Shown: in pieces, positions 35,841 through 45,585 of the stretch
Numbering within the stretch: the first letter of the stretch is position 1
How the letters are laid out: each line of letters begins with the position of its first letter
DNA from: Tillus elongatus
Lineage: Eukaryota > Arthropoda > Insecta > Coleoptera > Cleridae
Direction of reading: 5' to 3'
Length of the DNA stretch: 64,000 nt
Assembly: GCA_964006375.1 (NCBI GenBank)
Contig: OZ023266.1
Coordinates: forward strand, 160,335,292 to 160,399,291
The notes under the pieces: model-generated
The model's input: only the letters and a program-made list of their open reading frames with translations
Database searches by the model: none
What the model was told of the DNA's origin: nothing
Program-made: the position numbers and the translations under genes

Positions 35841-36063
35841 TAATTTGCGGATACGAACCGGCAGCAACGGTGGCAGAAAAGCGTAAATTGTTACAAGAAG
35901 CGTTAAGACAAGACCCCAGTAAATTTTCCGAAAGTTATTTATGCCCTTTTGATCAGGAAAGCGAATTAAATATTTGCGCTGCAAAGTTGGAGGCATTGGG
36001 TAGCGATATTGAAGAGTTCAATGAACAAAATGCTAACAACGAACATAGAATGATCATGACCAG

Positions 36064-36074
36064 ACTATTGCATG
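36064..36074. repeat. Target-site duplication, left copy (ACTATTGCATG)
   Basis: Identical to 36,411-36,421; flanks the SINE. Confidence 0.9.
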
Positions 36075-36410
36075 TGTGTGTATTTTGTTTGTTTAACGTC
36101 GGCCTATTTCCGCGACTATGGCCAATCACCGACGTCAGGGAGTTTCACCTCACTATCCTGGAAATTTTGCCGAACCCCTGTCTTTCTGTAAGGAGGGTAG
36201 GGATATTTAACATGCCCAACATCGCATGGACACGCACCCTCCGAAGGGCGAAACGTGCAGACATTCAACTTGCTCAAATACAATGCCAGAACCTCGGTTG
36301 ATGTTAATGTTACAGTTTGTACTGAAAAAGTGAAAGGAGTATCCTGGGATCGAACCCAGTACCCTTCGGTTCAGAGGCACACGTTCTTACCCCTGAACCA
36401 CCGAGGTTTT
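36075..36410 (-). mobile_element. tRNA-headed SINE, copy 1 (336 bp)
   Basis: The minus strand starts with a tRNA-like head: A box TGGTTCAGGGGTAAGAAC and B box GGGTTCGATCCC, about 45 bp apart, followed by 'tttcactttttcagtacaaa', a unique body, and an A-rich tail (AAACAAACAAAATACACACA). Such elements are transcribed by RNA polymerase III and moved by the machinery of a partner non-LTR element. Flanked by a perfect 11-bp duplication. A second copy lies at 51,988-52,329. Confidence 0.9.
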
Positions 36411-36421
36411 ACTATTGCATG
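36411..36421. repeat. Target-site duplication, right copy (ACTATTGCATG)
   Basis: Identical to 36,064-36,074. Confidence 0.9.
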
Positions 36422-36669
36422 CTCAAGGGCGGTTGCAAGGGACAATAAAGGAATACCAAAAAAAGAAACAGGATAACCTAGGCGCTTTCTGTAGAGCTTT
36501 ACTAGAATTGTCGAATGATGCATACACGATAGCCTGTTTAATTGAGAAACCGACTTCTCACAGTATTCTAGATGAGCCTAACCCACCTCTTCCAGAAGTT
36601 CTAGCAAACAGGTCACACAATGATAAGTTAGCCGCAATTAAAGCTAATGCATTGCTTTACCTTTGAATT

Positions 36670-37555
36670 GATTCAAAGTTAGCAAACCACAAGTAGCAAG
36701 CTCACAATGCCTATATAGGCACCTTGACTTATCTTTGTTTCATTGAAACCTGGGCTTTCTCTTTGCTCCCCACAATATAGCTGGAAAGCTATTTCAAATC
36801 AGCTGAAGTAAATGAATGGAACCGTCACCTCCAATGCCGCCGACGTGTTCTCTGAACCATACAAATCCCCAGTCAAACGAAAGTTCACCATTAATAGACG
36901 AACTATTTAAAACGTCCCAATTCCGTTTCTGTTTATTCGATATGTGAACTTGAATAGAGTTATTCAATGGATATCAACAGAACTTGGAATATTCTGGCAA
37001 CTTCAAAGTATTTAATCACATAATATTATACGCTCCCAGAGACGCAGACAAAAGGACAAAACTATCAGGTAACGAATTAAATTGAAAAGGCACTTGAAAG
37101 ATGATAATCATTACCGTGATAATAACTTTGGTAGGTAAATAAATAACGCGCTACATTTAAACTTAGACTGTAGTTCTAAGCATATATTTTTCGGATTAGA
37201 ATCATCACCTTCATCATCGCATTCTATGTGCGATGTCGCCCTGTTGTGGCATTCATGATGCTCTGTCTACAGAAGCTATCTTCATTTTATTAAAACTTCC
37301 ACACTTTATCAGTTCTGCCAGGTTTTCCAAAAGTTTTCCCTCAGGTAACCTCTTCCTTTATTCCAGGTATGTGTCGTTTAAACAACGTTGTCAGGAAGTT
37401 GTTACCTATGTCCAAGAATATAACCAAAAACTTTTACCACTGTTTCCTGTCCTGTGCTAGTAGCTTTGCCTCTTGCCACGTCTTAAATTTTTCCTGCAGT
37501 GTCTCTGCCAAGCTACCGTTCCAACTTTTATGAGGTCTTCTTTTTAGCGAATGAT
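36670..37555. other. No gene seen
   Basis: Mixed sequence after the unknown ORF. The open frame at 37,233-37,460 (SARFSKSFPSGNLFLYSRY) is not recognised and has neither a clear start nor splice context. Confidence 0.45.
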
Positions 37556-37672
37556 TTTCATTAAGAAAATTAACTAATAGAGAGTTATCGATGGTGAGAC
37601 TTTTGGAAAATGTCTTGAAATGAGCGCGAATTAGGGCCCCTGGAACCCAAATCCAGTCAGTGAAATAAGTTC

Positions 37673-37675
<3 letters not shown>
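37556..37675 (+). repeat. Composite-repeat module A, partial
   Basis: 'tgaaatgagcgcgaattagg', 'gcccctggaacccaaatcca' and 'gtcagtgaaataagttcac', then a TA array at the usual joint. Confidence 0.7.
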
Positions 37676-37847
<172 letters not shown>

Positions 37848-38160
37848 TAGGGTAGCGCATTGAAAACGAAACAGACCGATTAGCGTCCAGATAATTAATT
37901 ATTTTTAAGAAACGCTAAAACACGTCGATTTTAATATTGTAGGGGACATGTTTTGACATAAAACTCAACCTCGTCACATCAACCCCTTAAGGGTGGTGAT
38001 AGCAACCCTTATATTTGAAATAGGGAACATGGGTCGAGTGTTACACCGTTTGAAAGCTCTTTCTTTTCTGAATTCAGCACACTAACTTTTTGGAAGTTTT
38101 ATCAATTCGTTTAAAAGTTATTCACAGTTGAAGATGCACTCATTTCGATAAGAAATGTGC
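37848..38160. repeat. Left TIR of mariner-like element 2
   Basis: Pairs with 39,425-39,737; shared phrases include 'gcgtttctta', 'catgttttgaca' and 'cccttaagggtggtga' in opposite orientation. Confidence 0.85.
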
Positions 38161-38271
38161 TGATAGTCAATGTTTTGTTAGTTTGTAAACAAAAAATTAA
38201 CTATTAGAACATTTCTAATCGGAATGAGAGAATTGCGTTTTATTATTTCAGTTTATCGGTCGGTTTGATAC

Positions 38272-39305
38272 TTGGTAGTACTACCGAAAACTAATTTCAC
38301 AATAGTGTATTCTGTAGAAGAAAGAGTTGAAATAATTACTCTTTTTTTCAAAAACGATGACTGTGCCAACCGTACTGCAAATTTGTTTAATGAACGACAT
38401 CCGAACAGACATGTTAACAGAAAATACATTTTGGAGTTAGTTGCAAAATTTCGAAAAAATGGTTCAGTAGCCAACAAAAAACGGGACCCTCAACGTGAAT
38501 TTCCGGTTAGACTACTGAGATTGAAGTTTTAGGACAAATTGCTGCAGGTCTAACTTTGAGCACGAGAAAATTGGCCACTGTTTCAAACATCAAAAGAAGA
38601 ACTATTCAACGAATATTGAAGCATCATAAATTTCACCCGTATAAAATTCAATCTTGTACAACAACTGAATGAAGATGATTTTGATCGGCGGCTGGAGTTT
38701 TGTAAAGTTATGACTGCACGAATAGCTGATAACGGGAACTTTAGGTTCAATATCTGTTTTTTAGACGAGTGTACGTTTTTATTAAACTCTACAGTCAATC
38801 GTCATAATTGTCGTTATTGGGCAGATAATAATCCCAGAAATTTTCACGAAGTCCACACTCAAACTCCACAGAAATTGAATGTCTGGACTGGAATTTTTGG
38901 AGACCGTTTAATCAAACCAATTTTTCTTGATGGCAATATGAGTGGCGAAACGTATTTGGAGTTACTAGAAGATATCGTTTACCCTCTACTAATTGACATT
39001 GTTGAAAATTATTGTTTCAACAAGATGGAGCTCCTCCGCATTTTTCACAACGTGTTAGGAAGGTTTTGAACAAAGAGTTTCCAGAGCAATGGATTGGGCG
39101 TAGGGGTGCTATTGACTGCCCCCCTAGATCACCGGATTTAACTCCTTTAGACTTCTTTCTATAGGGCCATTTAAAGAGTAGAATTTTTGCAATAGAACCG
39201 GAGTCTCTGAAAGAATTACGACGACGCATTGTTAAAGAATGCCGTCTAATAACTCCACAAATGCTCCAGAATGTCAGAGCTCGTTTTGAACAAAATTTGT
39301 ACTTT
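38272..39305 (+). pseudogene. Mariner-like transposase 2, frameshifted
   Basis: First helix-turn-helix: YSVEERVEIITLFFKNDDC, NERHPNRHVNRKYILELVAK and FRKNGSVANKKR, the pattern of the DUF4817-type domain. After a frame change: IAAGLTLSTRKLATVSNIK and RTIQRILKHHKFHPYKI, the second helix-turn-helix. DDE part: CFLDECTFLLN (Ser to Leu before the first Asp), NVWTGIFGD, then, in another frame, QQDGAPPHFSQ-like sequence and SPDLTPLDFFL, and finally the tail seen in element 1. Several frameshifts and a TAG near 39,163 break it. This copy keeps the N-terminus that element 1 has lost. Confidence 0.9.
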
Positions 39306-39424
39306 TGAATGGAAGCTGGTGGTCAACAATTTGAACACTTACTTAACTAAATAAACATTTTTGAACGTTTGGTTTTGTTTTTTAGTTTTTTTTAACGAAA
39401 AATTGACTAATTAGTGCATTTTTT

Positions 39425-39734
39425 ATCACAATGAATGAAATACGTTCTTGCAACTCCAACTGTGAATAATTTTTAAACGAGTGAATAAAACTCCAAAAAA
39501 AATTGTGGGCTGAATTCAGAAAAGAAAGAGCTTTCGAATGATGTTACACTATATCCACGTTCCCTATTTAAAATATAAGGGTTGTTATCACCACCCTTAA
39601 GGGGTTGATGTGACAAAGTTGAGTTTTATGTCAAAACATGTCCCCCTCAATATTAAAATTGACGTGTTTCAGCGTTTCTTAAAAAAAATATTTCTCTGGA
39701 CGCAAATCTGTCTGTTTCGTGTTCAATGCGCCAC

Positions 39735-39737
<3 letters not shown>
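39425..39737. repeat. Right TIR of mariner-like element 2
   Basis: Near-identical to the right TIR of element 1 and the reverse complement of 37,848-38,160. Confidence 0.85.

Positions 39738-39817
<80 letters not shown>
39738..39817. repeat. (TA)n microsatellite
   Basis: About 40 TA units directly after the right TIR. Confidence 0.95.
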
Positions 39818-39819
<2 letters not shown>

Positions 39820-40320
39820 ATGGTCCACTTCGCGGAAAAAGCCCATTTTTGCATATTAAACTCAGTTTTATCAAAAAAGTTTTAACTGAAAGTTGTTTCT
39901 ATCAATCAGCTGCGTAATTCAAAAATATTTTAATTTACACAGGATGTTCATTTTCTCCATAGCAGACCAAATTCACCATTTTTTTAAATAGAACAACCTG
40001 TATTCTATATCATTTTTAAAAATATGGTATCGCCACAAACAAACTGATACCGCAAATGATGGGTCTAGCCCAACCGTTTCAGAGTTATTCATTTGTTAAA
40101 AATACTGGTCTAGTTTGGTGGGTAAATACTTGGATTCTGCACAATGTTTTGGCTGCATGTTCACTGGAGTTAATCTTGTACACTCATCGCTATAACAAAA
40201 TATAACATGGTAATTATTAATGTAACCTACCTTCACAGAGTGTTAAATTTCGCAAGACTCAAATTCTCTCGAAAATTTCAAATAGAATGCCCTATATATT
40301 AGAACATTATTAGATGCGCA
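39818..40320. repeat. Possible MITE without coding sequence
   Basis: Begins 'ggatggtccacttcgcgg' after TA and ends 'caaatagaatgccctatata'. The second end, reversed, resembles the TATAGGG(C/T)(G/A)TTCTATTTG ends seen in insect repeats and inside the 45-47 kb TIRs. The two ends do not pair well, so the boundaries are uncertain. Confidence 0.3.
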
Positions 40321-40969
40321 TTTTCATGGCATTTTCAGCAATACCACGTTTGATGACATTATTTTCAACGGTTTTAAATATATTAAGTCTCAATTACGGA
40401 ATTAGCCATTTTTATATAAATTCAAGTAAATATTTCACCGCCTGTAAGCACCAACTTGCCTATAAAGATGATTCCATAAGCAGTGTCACACAAAATGGCT
40501 TTCACGCTACGGATACAATAGCACGTACCAGCGCAGCGAAAAGAGCAGAAAACAGAAGCTCTTCCAATCGACGTTTTTTCCACACACATGTGCTAAACTC
40601 AGTCATCCCAACCGAAATACGTCCAGTCGTACCATCTCCCAGATAATAACCATAACTTCCTGTCAGTCAGAGATAAAAAGAGACAACAGTATGGACATCA
40701 ACGCTACTGTGTGTTTACCATAGACATAATAAAATTATATAAGGGTATCACCTGCTCAATGATTACGGACGGACACAGACACAATCTGTGTCGACCTAAA
40801 TAACTTATGTAAAATCACGTTTAATAGAAAAAGCCTTTAAAATGGTAGACACATTAACAATAAAAACAAGTTACGACATATGGGTATAATATATAATAGG
40901 TTGTTTGTGAGTGGTCCATACCGGACCTTCCACCGCGACCAACGGTCTATTGTGGCTCACGCCTAATGT
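40321..40969 (-). other. Probable 3' region of the endonuclease-RT-RNase H element
   Basis: Lies downstream of the stop at 40,970-40,972 on the minus strand. No other gene is seen; the open frame on the plus strand (40,314-40,646) has no motif. The 3' end of the element is not defined. Confidence 0.4.
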
Positions 40970-43138
40970 TTATATTTCGCCCAACAAATCCAGCCTCCTG
41001 CAGAGGTCGATAACCTTTGTGGGCGAAAGTCGATCCAGATCCTCTGGAGCAAGCTTTACCTTGCCAAAGAGCAGGTGTCTAGTCCTATCCGCTGCCGGAC
41101 AGGAACACAGCACGTGCTCTGCTGTTTCGTCATCCTCCATACACAGTCGGCACTCGGTCTCCTGACCGATTCCAATACGGTGCATGTGATGCCGCAAGCG
41201 GCAGTGTCCTGTATATAGGCCTACTAGAGTTCTCAGTTGTTGTCTGTTCAGCTCTAGTAGTTTCTTAGCCCTTGACTCAGACAGGCCATTTATGAAGGCC
41301 TTGGAGTGAGCTAATCCTGGAAGATTTTGCCAATATTGAATTGTCTTTCTGTCTGTCCAGGTTTTTAAGGTGCGTTTTGCTGTGCAAGATGTTATTCCCA
41401 GCACCGGTTCTGGTCCGATAAAGCCGCACTCGGCACCACTCCTGGCAAGCGCGTCTGCCGCAACGTTGCCATCATGATCCGAGTGACCCGGTATCCAGAC
41501 CAGCGACACCTCATTACAGCTGCCCAATTCGTTAAGGGCAGATTTACAACTCCATACCGTCTTTGAATTGCACCGGTAGGAACCAAGAGCCTTTATTGCA
41601 GCTTGGCTATCTGCATATATCTTTATCGATTTGTTTGTGCATAGGTCCTTTAAACTTTCCCTTGCACACATCTCGATGGCATAAACTTCTGCCTGGTGTA
41701 TGGTTGCGTACTTGCCGAGACTAGTTGATAGTCTAGCATTGGTGCTGCCCCCATAGGCGCCGGCTCCTACTCCCATATTGGTTTTGGAGCCGTCCGAGTA
41801 CCAGCAGAGGTCCGCTCTCAACAGGGTCGATTGGTTCCGGTCCCAGTCCTCCCTTTCCGGGAGGACGGTCTTGAAAGACAGATCTCTGCTGATTTTTGTA
41901 GGCATCAAGTCTGAGACCATTCCCAGTATCCTGTGACAATCACTGTCATCAAGGAGTCCGGACCCTCTCAGATTGACTTCCCTCGGCATGTTATCTGCCG
42001 TTTGTATTAGTCTGTACGTTGTCCACCTCGCCACCCTCTCCAACCATATGTGAAGTGGGGGAATATTGAGGAGGACCTCCAGAGCGACTGATGGTGCGGT
42101 GCTTATCGCTCCCGTTATCATCAGGCATGCTTGTCTCTGTAGATGAGCCAGTTTGGCCCTCGCGGTACCGCGAAGTACCTTAGGCCACCAAACTATGGCT
42201 CCATATGTTATCATAGGTCTGATAACCACTACATAGAGCCAGTACATCTGTTGGGGGTTTGTTCCCCAGTTGTTCCCACAGATTCTCCGGCAGGTCCACA
42301 GGGACATCTTAGCCCTGCGGATAACATTTTCTAACTGTCTGTCCCAGTTGAGCTTCTTATCTAGGATAACTCCCAGATATTTTGCTTGGTCCGAGAATGG
42401 TATGGTTTCCCCCATAAGTTTAGGTGGTTTTAATTTGTCCAACCTTCTTCTTCTGGTGAACGGGACAATGATCGTTTTGCGAGGGTTCACAGACATCTGT
42501 TCCCTTCGGCACCAATCATTGACTACATTTAGTGCTTCTTGAAGAGTACTAGACAGTTCCTCCTCAGACTTGCCTCTAACCATTATGACGAGATCATCCG
42601 CATACGCCTGGACCTCAACCTCCCAGAGTTCGAGGATAGCCAGCAGGTCGTCCACAAAGAGGGACCACAGCAGGGGGGATAGAACGCCCCCCTGAGGACA
42701 CCCTCTCGCAGCCCTAACGCTAACCACCTCTCCCCGTAATGAGGTAATAATGGTCCGATTGTGCAGCATGCTTCCAATCCAGCCACAGATGGTAGGTTCC
42801 ACCCCCCTAGCGATAGTGGCCTCGTAGAGGGAGATCGGTAATGCATTATTAAATGCTCCTTCTATGTCGAGAAATGCCGCCACCGCAACCTCTCCATTTT
42901 CCAGAGAGTGTGTGATCTTCTCGACGAGGTTATTGAGCGCTAACTCAGTTGATTTGCCAGTTTGATAGGCATACTGGTGGGTATTTAGGGGGTTCTTGGG
43001 TAAGATGTTCCCCCTAATGTGTCCGTCCAGTATTTTTTCCAATCCCTTCAAGAGGAATGATGTGATACTGAGAGGTCTCAGTGAAGTGGGTAGGAGGTCA
43101 TTACGTCCCAATTTGGGAATGTAAACCCCCCTAACCAC
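40970..43138 (-). CDS. RT, RNase H and zinc-motif part of the I/LOA-type ORF2
   Basis: 722 codons in frame with the part upstream of the TGA; no natural ATG at its start. RT: VYIPKLGRNDLLPTSLRPLS, motif A VAAFLDIEGAFNNAL, GCPQGGVLSPLLWSLFVDDL and AYADDLVIM. RNase H: WYSDGSKTNMGVGAG, HQAEVYAIEM, IKIYADSQAAIKAL and WIPGHSDHDGNVAADALA supply the D-E-D-D/H set. C-terminus: ECRLCMEDDETAEHVLCSC, a CCHC-type knuckle. All catalytic residues appear present. If the TGA were read through or reverted, the product would be a complete ORF2. Confidence 0.92.
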   Translation of the reverse strand: MVRGVYIPKLGRNDLLPTSLRPLSITSFLLKGLEKILDGHIRGNILPKNPLNTHQYAYQTGKSTELALNNLVEKITHSLENGEVAVAAFLDIEGAFNNALPISLYEATIARGVEPTICGWIGSMLHNRTIITSLRGEVVSVRAARGCPQGGVLSPLLWSLFVDDLLAILELWEVEVQAYADDLVIMVRGKSEEELSSTLQEALNVVNDWCRREQMSVNPRKTIIVPFTRRRRLDKLKPPKLMGETIPFSDQAKYLGVILDKKLNWDRQLENVIRRAKMSLWTCRRICGNNWGTNPQQMYWLYVVVIRPMITYGAIVWWPKVLRGTARAKLAHLQRQACLMITGAISTAPSVALEVLLNIPPLHIWLERVARWTTYRLIQTADNMPREVNLRGSGLLDDSDCHRILGMVSDLMPTKISRDLSFKTVLPEREDWDRNQSTLLRADLCWYSDGSKTNMGVGAGAYGGSTNARLSTSLGKYATIHQAEVYAIEMCARESLKDLCTNKSIKIYADSQAAIKALGSYRCNSKTVWSCKSALNELGSCNEVSLVWIPGHSDHDGNVAADALARSGAECGFIGPEPVLGITSCTAKRTLKTWTDRKTIQYWQNLPGLAHSKAFINGLSESRAKKLLELNRQQLRTLVGLYTGHCRLRHHMHRIGIGQETECRLCMEDDETAEHVLCSCPAADRTRHLLFGKVKLAPEDLDRLSPTKVIDLCRRLDLLGEI

Positions 43139-43141
43139 CGT

Positions 43142-44617
43142 TCAGCTGGAAGGAATATAGTTCCAGGCCAGACTGGCTCTGAACAGCCTGATAAGGTAGG
43201 GTAGGAGAATTTCCAGTCCCTTTTGTAGTAGGACCGGTTCCACCCCATCCTCCCCTGGCGACTTGAATGGCTGGAAGTGATTCACAGCACACTCCACTGC
43301 CGAGGCTGTAACTATTCTCCGAGCAACTAGCCAGTCCTCCCTTTGGGGACGTTTAGATCGTCCCTCAGATGGTAGGACCTCACCGTTGCTCAGGATCAGA
43401 CAATCTGGGAAGTGTGTGTGTGCTAAGAGCTCTAACGTTTCTTTCCGAGATTCAGTAAAGGAACCATCTGGTCGTTTTATCGATCCCAGTTCCTGTACAC
43501 GGTCGCGTGAGAGAATCCTGTGGATTCTGGCGCCGCTGGGCACACTATCAATGTCCCCGCAGAACCTCCTCCAGGACTCCCTCTTTGCGTTCCTAATCTC
43601 CTTGTTATACTGTGTTAGAGCAGTTTTATATTGTTCCCAGTTGCCTGTAATCTTAGCACGATTGAAGAGGCGTCTAACTTCTCTACGTAGTTTTTCGAGG
43701 TTATTATTCCACCAAGTAGACCCTCGACTGTCTCTCTTTGACCTCAGTGGACAGTTTTCGTGATAGGCAGAGACCACAGCTTCCCTAATCTGTTCAGCCG
43801 CAATCTCTATCTCATCACGATCCCTCACTGTGGGGATAGTGGACCCAAGTCCGGCGGCGAGGGACTGCTTGTACCCCTCCCAATCCGTCCTCCTCGGGTC
43901 CCGAAACTCCACCACAGGTCTAGGGCCTGTTTCAATCTCAAATAGGATATGGGCATGGTCTGAACAAGAGGGCTCAGACGACACCCTCCATTTGAGGATT
44001 TTTGAGCTCAAAAGTCTTGAACTGATCGTAAGATCTAAAACCTCTCTCCGATTAGCTGTAAGAAAGGTGGGTTCCGAGCCTATGTTGTTTACCACTAGCT
44101 CCTCCCCTAATAAGTATTCAAATAGTGACTCACCTCGCCTGTTAGTGTCCGTGCTCCCCCAAGCCAGGTGATGGGAGTTCGCATCACACCCCATAACGAG
44201 GTGATAGTTGTTCCTCTTGCAGTAGGCGATCAATTTCCGCACCTCTGCTGGAGGTGGTTGTTCTGCATCTCTGTCTCCAGGGAAATAGGCCGAGCAGGCC
44301 ACTACTTCCAGCCTGGTCCCCCCGGATGTGATCACGAGATGGATGGATGCCATGTCCTTGGTGCAGTATTCTGAAAGTGTAAAATACTGCAAGTTGTTTC
44401 TGATCCAGATACAGGCTCTGGGGTTAGTGCCAGTGCCCACCTCTACTATCTTACCAGAAGTGTTACCCAGCCCTTTAGTTCGTTCCGAGTTGGCGGTCCA
44501 GGGCTCTTGGAGAAGTGCAATATCTATTTGCTCTTCCTTTAATTTCATGCTAAGGAGGTATGTCGCAGCCTTAGCATGATGCAGATTTGCTTGAATGCAC
44601 CTTATATTAGTGGGCAT
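43142..44617 (-). CDS. Endonuclease and RT-entry part of the I/LOA-type ORF2
   Basis: 491 codons from an ATG in good context. IRCIQANLHHAKAATYLLS opens the fold; IDIALLQEPWTANSER has the catalytic Glu; LVMGCDANSHHLAWGST is the GxDxN motif; TFLTANRREVLDLTISS and CSDHAHILFEI (SDH) end the endonuclease. The linker is basic (NNNLEKLRREVRRLFNRAK), followed by VNHFQPFKSPGEDGVEPVLL at RT entry. It ends AWNYIPSS then TGA. The next codons continue the RT in the same frame, and Trp (TGG) is expected at the stop, as in IPxxW of this group. Confidence 0.9.
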   Translation of the reverse strand: MPTNIRCIQANLHHAKAATYLLSMKLKEEQIDIALLQEPWTANSERTKGLGNTSGKIVEVGTGTNPRACIWIRNNLQYFTLSEYCTKDMASIHLVITSGGTRLEVVACSAYFPGDRDAEQPPPAEVRKLIAYCKRNNYHLVMGCDANSHHLAWGSTDTNRRGESLFEYLLGEELVVNNIGSEPTFLTANRREVLDLTISSRLLSSKILKWRVSSEPSCSDHAHILFEIETGPRPVVEFRDPRRTDWEGYKQSLAAGLGSTIPTVRDRDEIEIAAEQIREAVVSAYHENCPLRSKRDSRGSTWWNNNLEKLRREVRRLFNRAKITGNWEQYKTALTQYNKEIRNAKRESWRRFCGDIDSVPSGARIHRILSRDRVQELGSIKRPDGSFTESRKETLELLAHTHFPDCLILSNGEVLPSEGRSKRPQREDWLVARRIVTASAVECAVNHFQPFKSPGEDGVEPVLLQKGLEILLPYLIRLFRASLAWNYIPSS

Positions 44618-44751
44618 GGGGGAAGGGATAGGTGTTCGTGAAGGATAAGGATGAAGGTTAAGGAGCTCGAAGGGAAAAGGATTTAAGGTGCTGGTTCCTC
44701 CTCCTTTTTAGAAGCTCGATAACCAAGCTTCCTAGAGGAGGGTCTACTAAT

Positions 44752-44756
<5 letters not shown>

Positions 44757-44808
<52 letters not shown>
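44757..44808. repeat. (TA)n microsatellite
   Basis: About 26 TA units between the non-LTR element and the left TIR of mariner-like element 3. Confidence 0.95.
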
Positions 44809-44811
<3 letters not shown>

Positions 44812-45435
44812 GGTTTTTCACGATAGCCGTGCATTAGAAGTTTATGAAGTTCCCTGATATCATAAATTTTAAAATTTTGGGAGCGGTCACAATTTGTAAT
44901 TTTCTTTTATTATAAAATATTTTCAAGGTCACATCACTTCTGGTTAGACCTGAAGTAGTCATCAACTTTGCTAATTTAATTAGAATGCCCTATTTTTTAT
45001 TGCATATTCGAATTCTCCATAAAATTTTGTGAAGATTTATATTAGTCTTTTCTATCCCTATCTTCAACTGTTCCAAAGATATTGTGATTTTTTTACATTT
45101 TGCGGAACTTCTATCCTCATTTATAACACTTTGTATTTCACATGTTTTTAAATATAAAATGCTGTAATTGAGAATACTATAACTTCTAGGGTGAAACCTT
45201 CATATTATGTACCTAAAGTTTATCTGTATCATACAGACTGTTTTAAATTTAAAGACCAACTTACACATATTCAATGTTGCAAAAGTCATTTTTTTCAAAT
45301 AGCACACCCTGTATATTATTAAAAATTCGAGTTCTAAATTTAATTCTACACCGGGTCCATATAATTTTTCCTATACCTATCTCTTACGAGTAACTTGCTA
45401 CTAGAGTCTTTAGGTAACAAACTCCTTTTCTAGCG
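44809..45435. repeat. Left TIR of mariner-like element 3
   Basis: Pairs with 46,840-47,462. Shared blocks, in inverted order: 'gttctaaatttaattctaca', 'cccctatcttcaact'-like, 'ggtcacatcacttc' and 'cagggtttttcac'. The inner end, near 'tttaggtaacaaactcct', is more diverged. Confidence 0.85.
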
Positions 45436-45585
45436 AATATACATTACGCTGCACAATAAAGGCAGCTGTGGCTGTCAGAAAACTAAATTTTGACAACACA
45501 TGAATTCTAAAGCGTCATTTATATTTGAAAGTTAATCTGAGTGTGTTTGTATTACCTACGTTATAGAAATAATAAGCCAACAAAA

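Larger units (their letters stand above)
35846..36666 (+). pseudogene. Unknown ORF split by a SINE insertion
   Basis: I do not recognise this protein. First part: VAEKRKLLQEALRQDPSKF, LCPFDQESELNICAAKLEAL and NANNEHRMIMTRLLH, helical and acidic. After the SINE: GRLQGTIKEYQKKKQDNLG, FCRALLELSNDAYTIACLIE and a C-terminal PEVLANRSHNDKLAAIK, ending TGA at 36,664. The two parts are in the same frame if the SINE and one 11-bp target copy are ignored, and each is free of stops. The open frame formally extends upstream to 35,777, but that part is repeat sequence, so the true start or a splice acceptor lies near 35,846. Could be a host exon or the gag of an unrecognised element. Confidence 0.5.
37848..39737 (+). 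mobile_element. Mariner-like element 2, complete ends, about 1.9 kb
   Basis: Both TIRs of about 310 bp are present and the interior is a broken transposase gene. The ends are flanked by TA arrays, fitting the TA target of this superfamily. Outermost bases read 'agggtagcgcattg' on the left and 'caatgcgccacctg' on the right. Confidence 0.9.
40970..44757 (-). mobile_element. Non-LTR retrotransposon of the I/R1/LOA group, nearly intact ORF2
   Basis: One reading frame from ATG at 44,617 to TAA at 40,970 encodes endonuclease, RT, RNase H and a zinc motif, interrupted by a single TGA at 43,142-43,144. GC content is well above the surroundings. RNase H downstream of RT marks the I group (LOA-like). 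No gag-like ORF1 lies upstream: only about 140 bp separate the ATG from a TA array. Confidence 0.9.

Noticed and set aside
35846..36062. CCDC97-like protein
   Set aside because: The 'EKRKLLQEAL..DPSKF' pattern recalled it, but the rest does not follow that family, so no name was given.
36338..36410. Functional tRNA genes at 36.4, 52.3, 54.9 kb and in unit X
   Set aside because: A and B boxes are present but acceptor stems do not pair, and each sits at the end of a repeated or target-duplicated insert, so they are SINE heads.
43386..44579. Plus-strand open frames opposite the I/LOA-type ORF2 (also 40,911-42,542)
   Set aside because: Antisense shadows of a long, GC-richer coding frame with complete catalytic motifs on the other strand.
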